Assembly (NCBI GenBank): GCA_036507955.1
Contig: DATCIH010000062.1
Coordinates: forward strand, 1 to 37,270
Source: DATCIH01 sp036507955
GTDB taxonomy: Bacteria; Bacillota; Clostridia; Clostridiales; Clostridiaceae
DNA: 37,270 nt
Direction: 5' to 3'
Shown: positions 23,845 to 30,067 of the stretch, one piece after another
How the letters are laid out: each line of letters starts with the position of its first letter
How positions within the stretch are numbered: position 1 is the stretch's first letter
Position numbers and translations under genes: made by a program
Notes under the pieces: generated by a model
Told to the model about the DNA's origin: nothing
The model's input: the letters and a program-made list of their open reading frames with translations, nothing else
Databases searched by the model: none

Positions 23845-24696
23845 TTAAGCTTTATTATTACTTCCAAATAGACGCATTTTCCCTTTGATCTCTTCTTTAA
23901 TTCCCAGAACAGTTGCGTTGATAAGTTCTGGATAACTAATTTTATTGTTACTTTTATTTAACTCTACTCTAATTGTTTCAATCGCAGCCAAGGACATATC
24001 AGTAAAAATATTCACCTTACTGATTCCGGCTTTGATACAGCTTTTAAAGTCATCCTCGGATAGTCCAGACCCACCATGTAATACTAATGGAACATTGACT
24101 GTGGCTTTGATATCTTTTAACCTATTCAAATCCAATTTGGGTTTTGACCTATATTCACCATGCGCGGTTCCAATAGCTATTGCAAGGGCATCTATACCCG
24201 TTCTCTGAACAAAATCTGTTGCTTGGACAACATTAGTATAATATGCCTCTTGAGCATCATCTTCTCCACCTTCTGCTCCCCCAACATGTCCCAATTCTGC
24301 TTCCACTGAAGCTCCTAAAACACTAGCTATTTTTACTAATTCTGCAGTTTTTGAGATATTATCTTCATATGGAAGTGTTGAGCCATCAAACATAACTGAG
24401 GTAAAGCCCAAATGCATTGCTTTGACTATTAGGTTAAATGTCATTCCATGATCGAAATGAACTGCCACAGGAACCTTAGCTTCCTTTGCTGCTTTCACCA
24501 TTATAGGAGCTAAGGTATCAAGTGAGCCATAGGGAATATGTACTTCTGCAAGACCTATTATAACTGGTGACCTTTCTTCCTCAGCTGCACCGATTATTGC
24601 TCTAACCATCTCTAGATTAATAGTGTTAAACATACCAACACCATATTTCTTTTTGTCTGCGTCTTTTAATATTTCTTTTAACGTTACTAATGACAT
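23845..24696 (-). CDS. Class II fructose-bisphosphate-type aldolase
   Basis: This 283-residue zinc aldolase has VAVHFDHG for the first metal/active-site motif, SVMFDGSTLPYEDN for the second, and VEAELGHVGG. The late LHGGSGLSEDD with KVNIFTDM contains the phosphate-binding loop. Members cleave fructose-1,6-bisphosphate, tagatose-bisphosphate or deoxy-keto sugar phosphates. Next to a PfkB kinase and a sugar-acid dehydratase, cleavage of a deoxy-keto sugar phosphate is more likely than glycolytic FBA. The start at 24694-24696 is preferred, with GAGG eight bases upstream; a TTG seven codons earlier has no good site. It is the first gene of the operon. Confidence 0.9.
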   Translation of the reverse strand: MSLVTLKEILKDADKKKYGVGMFNTINLEMVRAIIGAAEEERSPVIIGLAEVHIPYGSLDTLAPIMVKAAKEAKVPVAVHFDHGMTFNLIVKAMHLGFTSVMFDGSTLPYEDNISKTAELVKIASVLGASVEAELGHVGGAEGGEDDAQEAYYTNVVQATDFVQRTGIDALAIAIGTAHGEYRSKPKLDLNRLKDIKATVNVPLVLHGGSGLSEDDFKSCIKAGISKVNIFTDMSLAAIETIRVELNKSNNKISYPELINATVLGIKEEIKGKMRLFGSNNKA

Positions 24697-24808
24697 CTTT
24701 ACAACCTCACTTTTCAATATTCAACTTTTTTAATATTTATCGATTATTTATTAACTCGATTTTATCATATTAGTGTGATATTTGCAATATGGCTTGAATT
24801 ATGTTACA

Positions 24809-24836
24809 ATTATAATTACATTATGTACATAGTCAA
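24809..24836 (-). promoter_or_regulatory. Promoter of the sugar catabolic operon
   Basis: The reverse strand reads TTGACT (24831-24836), a 16-bp spacer and TATAAT (24809-24814). It gives a leader of about 105 bases before the aldolase start. Confidence 0.75.
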
Positions 24837-24850
24837 TGCAATTATTGCAT
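24836..24850. promoter_or_regulatory. Candidate operator: 15-nt palindrome in the divergent gap
   Basis: ATGCAAT-T-ATTGCAT is perfectly symmetric around 24843. It abuts the -35 of the sugar operon and includes a TTGCAT hexamer that could be the -35 of the regulator gene. A second shared motif, GTTACAA, occurs at 24803-24809 and 24856-24862, flanking the palindrome. The DeoR protein is the obvious candidate to bind here. Confidence 0.6.
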
Positions 24851-24901
24851 CTATTGTTACAAATGCAAACATAATATTAATTTTTAAAAAGGGGTTTTAA
24901 G

Positions 24902-25669
24902 GTGAATAACGAAAGAAAAAATGAAATATTAACACTGATTAAGAAAGATAAGGAAGTACGCTTAAGCGACTTAACTAAACTATTCCCTTATGTATCGGAA
25001 ATGACTCTAAGACGCGATCTTGACTTTTTAGCCAACAAAGGCTTAATTTTGAGAACACATGGTGGTGGAAAAGAAATTAAAGCAACTCCAATAATAGATG
25101 CTTTTAACTTTGAGAACCGTGTTACCAATAACATTGTTGCCAAGAACAATATTGCCAGCTGTGCAGTAAAACTCTTGGAGGAGAATAGATCTATATATCT
25201 GGATGCAGGAAGTACATTGTTAGCCTTCGCCGAGCAGATACCTGACATATGCCTTTTTATTGTTACAAATGCTCCAAATATAGGAATTGAGGTTGCAAAA
25301 CGAAATAATACTGAAATTGTTTTTCTTGGTGGAAGTATGAACAAATCAGCACTTTCCGTGACGGGTTCACTTACTTCTGATAACTTAGATAAAATAAATA
25401 TTGACATAGCTTTTATGGCCGCGGGAGGCTTCTCTATGGAAAACGGCTTTACTAACGCCTATATCAATGAATGTGAATTAAAGCGAAAAGTAATAAAATT
25501 AGCAAAGAAAGTTTATGTTCTGTTAGATCAATCCAAGCTTGGTCGTAACCTACCCTTTACTTTTGCAAACTTGGAAGACGTAGATGCAATCATAACAGAT
25601 CATAAATTGCCTGAAAAACTCCATGATTCAATTACTTCAAAGGGTATCGATGTATTTGTATCCAAATAA
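24902..25669 (+). CDS. DeoR/GlpR family transcriptional regulator
   Basis: This 255-residue protein begins with a DeoR-type winged helix (ERKNEILTLIKKDKEVRLSDL, then EMTLRRDLDFLANKGLILRTHGG). The C-terminal sensor domain has the DAGST phosphosugar-binding loop near residue 101 and FMAAGGFSMENGFTN. These proteins repress sugar operons and are released by a phosphorylated intermediate. It is divergent from the six-gene catabolic operon and is the likely local regulator. The start is GTG at 24902, preceded by AAAGGGG. A strong terminator closes it. Confidence 0.92.
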   Translation: MNNERKNEILTLIKKDKEVRLSDLTKLFPYVSEMTLRRDLDFLANKGLILRTHGGGKEIKATPIIDAFNFENRVTNNIVAKNNIASCAVKLLEENRSIYLDAGSTLLAFAEQIPDICLFIVTNAPNIGIEVAKRNNTEIVFLGGSMNKSALSVTGSLTSDNLDKINIDIAFMAAGGFSMENGFTNAYINECELKRKVIKLAKKVYVLLDQSKLGRNLPFTFANLEDVDAIITDHKLPEKLHDSITSKGIDVFVSK

Positions 25670-25683
25670 TGTGATAGTTAATA

Positions 25684-25732
25684 ATAGAAAGATGATCAAA
25701 TTCCAAACTTTGAAATTTGATCATCTTTCTAT
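25684..25732 (+). terminator. Terminator after the DeoR gene
   Basis: A perfect 19-bp stem (25684-25702 with 25714-25732) encloses an 11-nt loop and is followed by TTTTATC. It starts 14 bases past the stop and is the strongest hairpin in the window. It may also stop the convergent transcript of 25749-26177. Confidence 0.92.
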
Positions 25733-25748
25733 TTTTATCATTATAATT

Positions 25749-26177
25749 CTAGAGATATTTTTTACATTCTTCAACATTTCTTTGCTCGAAATCTAATAAT
25801 TGCTTAGCTAAATCAACAATTTCTTTATCAGCATCTGCATATTCCTTTATCTTTTCTGTTATGTCTATAATGCCCATTGTACTTCCTTGAATTAGCATTT
25901 TAGAGATATGTGCGGGGGTCTTATATCTTAAAGTTTTCAAATTAATCATAAAATGAGATGACATTTTAGAAAGAGTATTAATATCTTTAGCTTCTTTATT
26001 ATTATCCTTCAATTTTTTATCCACTAAATTAAAAATCATTTTATATTCATCAAATTGAGATTGTAACATTTTTTTGTATGCCTCATCCTTAGAAATTGTA
26101 ATAAGTTGGTTAATTGTGATCTTTCCCATTTCAGAATTCTGATGTATATAATTTAAAAGCTCTGAATTTTTGTTCAT
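25749..26177 (-). CDS. Helical protein of unknown function
   Basis: This 142-residue soluble protein is predicted all-helical by eye: amphipathic heptad-like stretches alternate with short turns, and there is no membrane segment. Its size and the repeated EYK/DEY-type residues within helices resemble ferritin-like or DUF-type four-helix bundles, but the classical di-iron ExxH pairs are not evident. The start at 26175-26177 is chosen because AGGAG ends nine bases upstream. It is 65 bp from the tlp gene and on the same strand. It might take part in the spore or stress physiology of the neighbouring genes, but that is only position-based inference. Confidence 0.65.
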   Translation of the reverse strand: MNKNSELLNYIHQNSEMGKITINQLITISKDEAYKKMLQSQFDEYKMIFNLVDKKLKDNNKEAKDINTLSKMSSHFMINLKTLRYKTPAHISKMLIQGSTMGIIDITEKIKEYADADKEIVDLAKQLLDFEQRNVEECKKYL

Positions 26178-26242
26178 TAAACTCATCTCCTATGATTAAT
26201 CTTTAACAAATCAGAAGTATGTTCACGTGTCTGCACATATTC

Positions 26243-26470
26243 CTACTTATATCCATTTTCTTTATCTATTGCTTCCTGCTTAATTTCTTTTTTCATAGAT
26301 CTAAGAGCAGTCTCTCTTCTTTCATTTTTCGCTTCAAGATTTTCTTTAGTTTTTTCATCATCAGTGATTTCAATCATATCATCCGCAAGTTCACTGTTTT
26401 TATTAGTCTTGTCAATATTGTATTGGATTCTTTCAACATTATCTGTTCTATCATCTGGTTTATTTAGCAT
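26243..26470 (-). CDS. tlp: Small acid-soluble spore protein, Tlp family
   Basis: This 75-residue hydrophilic protein carries the family pattern PDDRTDNVERIQ (residues 5-16) and the C-terminal KNERRETALRSMKKEIKQEA. It lacks cysteines and is rich in K, E, N and D, as Tlp proteins are; the name thioredoxin-like is historical. In Bacillus it is a minor spore-core protein made under sigma-G. It lies 5 bp after the YczE-type gene, and AAAGGAGA sits nine bases before the ATG, inside the end of that gene. The presence of Tlp is one of the clear signs of an endospore former. Confidence 0.9.
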   Translation of the reverse strand: MLNKPDDRTDNVERIQYNIDKTNKNSELADDMIEITDDEKTKENLEAKNERRETALRSMKKEIKQEAIDKENGYK

Positions 26471-26475
26471 AATCT

Positions 26476-27195
26476 CTAATCTCCTTTAATATTGATATTT
26501 TCTTTATTATGTCTAAAAAAATATTTATTAATACATTTAAAATTACTAAATAAGTCTAGTAAATTCATATGTTGAGCTTTTTTAGAATCATATTTTCCTA
26601 TTCTAAATGCAAATTCCACTGAAGGACCTATTGCCACTGCCAATAGAAGTGTCCCAATTCCAACTGGTCCTCCCAAAATAATTCCTATTATCAAAGCAGT
26701 AATTTCTATATCTCCTCTTATAAGCCAAACTGGTCTGTTTAACTTAATTACAAGCCCTTCCATTAATCCATCTCTTGGTCCAGCGCCAAGTTCAACTTTT
26801 AAATAAAAATATGTAGCAATCCCCATGATTATTATAGCTAATAAAAGCATTAGTATTTTACCTAATATGTTATCTGGTGTTTTTAATATTCCTGTGTTAT
26901 TTATTAAATCAATGAAAATGCCGATAAAAAACATATTTAATATGCTTCCGATTCCAGGAATTACCCCAAGAAAAATCGATATAATTATTATCCCAAGACC
27001 CACTAGCTCTGAGGTTTGTCCCAAAGAAAGAATGGAATGATTAACAATACCCATATGAAAAACATCCCAGGGACTCATTCCAAGCTTTGAATAAAGCGCT
27101 AAAAGTATTGCCACAGCGTATAAAAAGAAGCCAAAAAATAAGGAAGGCATTTTGAGTAATAATTTTAACCATATATTTTTGTTGTTTTTTATCAT
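26476..27195 (-). CDS. YczE/YyaS/YitT-family membrane protein
   Basis: This 239-residue protein has about five hydrophobic segments. The motifs SKLGMSPWDVFHMGI (about 36-50) and ELGAGPRDGLMEGL (about 134-147) are an internal repeat typical of the YczE-type family; the same xGMSPWD / xGPRDGL theme appears twice. Function is unknown; the family is sometimes described as an integral membrane transporter-like protein. It is upstream of tlp on the same strand with a 5-bp gap, so they are probably co-transcribed. Ribosome site GATGGTG is weak. Confidence 0.85.
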   Translation of the reverse strand: MIKNNKNIWLKLLLKMPSLFFGFFLYAVAILLALYSKLGMSPWDVFHMGIVNHSILSLGQTSELVGLGIIIISIFLGVIPGIGSILNMFFIGIFIDLINNTGILKTPDNILGKILMLLLAIIIMGIATYFYLKVELGAGPRDGLMEGLVIKLNRPVWLIRGDIEITALIIGIILGGPVGIGTLLLAVAIGPSVEFAFRIGKYDSKKAQHMNLLDLFSNFKCINKYFFRHNKENINIKGD

Positions 27196-27212
27196 TATTT
27201 CACCATCTCAAT

Positions 27213-27237
27213 GTATCTATTTTTATAGTATCTATTT
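27213..27237. repeat. Two 10-bp direct repeats upstream of the YczE-type gene
   Basis: GTATCTATTT occurs at 27213-27222 and 27228-27237, a 15-bp period, just upstream of the YczE-type start. This could be a regulator-binding site but may also be chance in AT-rich sequence. Confidence 0.35.
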
Positions 27238-27332
27238 CTATAATTTCTGTTTAACGTTATGGAAATTATATCACATTTCTATGGAATATATAACCTTTTA
27301 AAATATTTTTATTCATAAGTTAATAATAGTTA

Positions 27333-27369
27333 TTGACATCATACTGTGTACACTCTATAATCACAGTAT
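27333..27369 (+). promoter_or_regulatory. GntR operon promoter with overlapping operator
   Basis: TTGACA (27333-27338), a 17-bp spacer and TATAAT (27356-27361) are perfect consensus. An inverted repeat ATACTGTG (27341-27348) and CACAGTAT (27362-27369) spans the spacer and -10, with GTGTACAC (27346-27353) inside it. This is the expected architecture of an autorepressed YtrA-type operon. Confidence 0.88.
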
Positions 27370-27384
27370 AACGGAGGTGATGTT

Positions 27385-27762
27385 TTGAATATTGTGGTGT
27401 CCTTCTTTTCGGAAGAACCAATATATGAACAAATATTAAACCAGATTAAAGAACTTATATTAACTAGAAAATTAAAATCAAGTGAACAATTACCTTCCAT
27501 AAGACAATTAGCAAAGGACTTAAAGGTAAGTGTAACTACCGTAAAACGAGCTTATGAGGAGCTAGAAAAGGAAGGAATAATCGCTACCTTGCATGGAAGA
27601 GGATGTTATATAACAGATGTAAATATTGAAGAAATAAAAAAGAAAAATTTGGCCACATCAACTGAGAGACTTAAAGATCTAGTTAAATTTTGCACTTCCT
27701 GCGGCATATCGAGAAATGAGCTAAAGGAAATTTTAGATAATATTTATGAGGGGGAACAATAA
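27385..27762 (+). CDS. GntR family regulator, YtrA subfamily
   Basis: This 125-residue protein has an N-terminal GntR winged helix (PIYEQILNQIKELILTRKLKSSEQLPSIRQLAKDLKVS, then TVKRAYEELEKEGII) and a short C-terminal tail in place of a ligand domain, as in YtrA proteins. It is a dimeric repressor of the ABC operon that follows. The start is TTG at 27385 with GGAGGTGAT upstream. The gene ends one base before the ATPase start. The operator over its consensus promoter points to tight autorepression, released by an unknown envelope signal. Confidence 0.93.
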   Translation: MNIVVSFFSEEPIYEQILNQIKELILTRKLKSSEQLPSIRQLAKDLKVSVTTVKRAYEELEKEGIIATLHGRGCYITDVNIEEIKKKNLATSTERLKDLVKFCTSCGISRNELKEILDNIYEGEQ

Positions 27763-27763
27763 G

Positions 27764-28615
27764 ATGTCAGATAACGCTTTACAAATATCAAGTTTATATG
27801 CAAACATAGGTAAATTCTCACTTACGGATATTAATATAAAACTTAAAAAAGGAACTATAACCGGTTTTGTAGGTAAAAACGGTGCAGGTAAAACTAGTTT
27901 AATAAAAACTTTAGTTGATATTATACCAAAGGCAAAGGGAGAAGTTTTATTCTTTGATAAGCCACTTTATAAAAATGAAAAAGAAATAAAGCCCAGACTA
28001 GGTATTGTATTTGACAAGCTTATCTATGCTCAGAATGTGAAGGCTTATACAGTTATGACAACTATTTCTCCTTTTTATCCAAATTGGTCCACGAGAAAAT
28101 TTAACGAACTTATGGAAAAATTCGAACTAGATAAAAGTGAAAAATTAAATCACTATTCTAAGGGTATGCAAATGAAATTCTCCATAGTCTTAGCTCTTTC
28201 CCATAATCCTGATTTACTTATATTAGATGAACCTACCTCAGGACTTGATCCAGTTGCAAGAATTCAAGTTTTAGATCTCTTATATGACATAATTCAAGAT
28301 GAGGAAAAAACAATTTTCTTTTCTACACACATAACTTCAGATCTTGATAAAATAGCAGATTCTATAATAATGATTGAAAAAGGGGAAATTCTATTTTCGG
28401 AAGAAAAGGATAAAATGTTGGAAACCAATTTTTTAGTTCATATAGATAAGGAGGCTATGAATGATGAAATCAAAGCTTTATTTATAGGGCTAAAAGAAAA
28501 TAGTTTTGGATTTGTAGGGCTAATTTCAGATAGGGAAAATTTAACACTTATTCCTAACGCGAAAATAACTAAACCTACTGTGGAAGATATTATGATATAC
28601 AGAGGTGAAATGTAA
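27764..28615 (+). CDS. ABC transporter ATP-binding protein, YtrB-like
   Basis: This 283-residue ATPase has Walker A GKNGAGKTS (37-45), signature HYSKGMQMK, Walker B LLILDEPTSGLDP and the switch STHITSD. The start at 27764-27766 is preferred: GGGGG lies nine bases upstream. A start six codons earlier would overlap the regulator gene and have no site. In YtrA-controlled operons this ATPase works with dedicated membrane subunits, which follow. Its stop codon abuts the next start (TAAATG), so translation is coupled. Confidence 0.92.
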   Translation: MSDNALQISSLYANIGKFSLTDINIKLKKGTITGFVGKNGAGKTSLIKTLVDIIPKAKGEVLFFDKPLYKNEKEIKPRLGIVFDKLIYAQNVKAYTVMTTISPFYPNWSTRKFNELMEKFELDKSEKLNHYSKGMQMKFSIVLALSHNPDLLILDEPTSGLDPVARIQVLDLLYDIIQDEEKTIFFSTHITSDLDKIADSIIMIEKGEILFSEEKDKMLETNFLVHIDKEAMNDEIKALFIGLKENSFGFVGLISDRENLTLIPNAKITKPTVEDIMIYRGEM

Positions 28616-29320
28616 ATGACGGATACAGATCGATATTATATCAACATAAACAGTAAATCCTTCATGATAACAAATATACCTTCTGCAATCTTCGTTATTT
28701 ATATTTTTGGTGGTTTTAGTATATTTAGCATAGCCTATTATTTAATAATAATATATATAAATGCTTCTAGATATTTATTTTTAGATAAATCAACCTTTAA
28801 TAAATATGATAGCTTAAATGGACTTCTCATTCTACCCTTCTCAAGAGAGGATATATATAAAACTTATATATAAATGATGTTTATATCAGCTGGAATTTAT
28901 ACGGTCATCGGAACTTTAGCAGATATTCTAAGATATGTATTTAGAAATAGACCTTCAATATCTGTAAATGGAGCTCCGATTCTAACCAGTATGATAACTA
29001 AAACTGGATACTATCTATTAGATTTAGCTACCTTATTTATACTTCTTATTTTTCTTGTAAAGCTCATTAATAGCTTCTCTGCTAATTTTTTTAGAACAAT
29101 GAAAATCGACATGCTACTATGGATCATCTTTAGTATTATAATAAATAGTTTTTTTGTTCTAGATCCAAGGATATCACTTTTAAAACAATATGTATATTTA
29201 GGTATTTCAACGCTTCTAACAATAGCATCCCTAAGCTTATTAATTAAAAACATAAAAATTAACCACGAAATTTTTGTAGTAAAATTTAGGGGGAAGGTTC
29301 ATGTTAAAGAAAATATATAG
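28616..29320 (+). pseudogene. ABC membrane subunit split by an in-frame stop
   Basis: One continuous frame of 234 codons plus the final stop is interrupted by TAA at 28871-28873. The first part (85 residues) has one or two hydrophobic segments and ends SREDIYKTYI; the second (148 residues) starts MMFISAGIYTVIG immediately after the stop and has three or four more. Both read as parts of one ABC-2 type membrane protein, and no frameshift is needed to join them. A point change to TAA from a Tyr codon is the simplest explanation. TAAATG at the break permits reinitiation, so two half-proteins might still be made. A sequencing error is an alternative. Confidence 0.75.
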
Positions 29321-30050
29321 CTTTCAAAAATTACTATTATTAAATATACAGTATCCTTTTGGTAATAGCACAATGGAACATAAATTTAATGATTTGGATA
29401 AATATGCTACACTAATACTATTTTTTATAGGAATTGCCTACCTTTTATTTTTAGATGGTTCCCTAATATTCCTTTTTATTACTATGGTTGTATTAACAGC
29501 AATAAGTAGCTTTTTAAGCTACAATAATGACATTATCGAAACAATTCCAGCTTCAAAACTTTTCGTCATCTTCAATTTATATTTATCAGGCATCTTGCTT
29601 TTTATAGTTTGTTTTTTGGTCTTAGCCTTACCAAACCTCTTAATGGAAAATATTTATTTACTAATATTATTTTGTACAGGTAATTTGAGTAATAGTAGCA
29701 GTACTACACTGCCAACTGGTTTTGAGAGTGAAACCTTAATCCTCCTTATTACTTTAATATTTTATTTCGTAATGCTAACTATTATGTTTATTAGAAAGCA
29801 AAATCTTAGATATGCTTTAGCTATTGGTTTTTCATCAGGATATTTCATAATACTTTTATGTTTTAAAAGAATTGTAAGTGTAAATAAGAATCTAATTGAA
29901 ACAAACGACATGCTTTCGAACTTTCAAAGTATGCCAAATAAATCTACGATTCTTATATATTGGATTTTAGCTTTTATAATTCTAGTTGTAGCTTCAATAT
30001 TTACTAGTTATTATTTATATAGGGGCAAAAGAACAGGATATTTAGGCTAA
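29301..30050 (+). CDS. ABC-type membrane subunit of the GntR operon
   Basis: This 249-residue hydrophobic protein has about six membrane segments and no recognisable catalytic motif. GGGGAAGG lies four bases before the ATG, and the gene overlaps the previous frame by 20 bp, so it belongs to the same operon. It probably pairs with the upstream membrane subunit and the YtrB-like ATPase in an envelope-stress or antibiotic-sensing exporter. If the split gene is dead, this subunit may work alone or be nonfunctional. Confidence 0.78.
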   Translation: MLKKIYSFQKLLLLNIQYPFGNSTMEHKFNDLDKYATLILFFIGIAYLLFLDGSLIFLFITMVVLTAISSFLSYNNDIIETIPASKLFVIFNLYLSGILLFIVCFLVLALPNLLMENIYLLILFCTGNLSNSSSTTLPTGFESETLILLITLIFYFVMLTIMFIRKQNLRYALAIGFSSGYFIILLCFKRIVSVNKNLIETNDMLSNFQSMPNKSTILIYWILAFIILVVASIFTSYYLYRGKRTGYLG

Positions 30051-30067
30051 AACCCAAATATCCTGTT
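30032..30067. terminator. Shared hairpin containing both convergent stop codons
   Basis: A perfect 12-bp stem AACAGGATATTT (30032-30043) with AAATATCCTGTT (30056-30067), extended by GG/CC, closes around 30047-30052. The TAA of the forward permease gene (30048-30050) and the TAG of secA2 (30047-30049, reverse) lie in the loop. T tails on either side are short (TTTAT; CTTTTG), so it may be a moderate terminator or an RNA-stability element. Confidence 0.72.
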
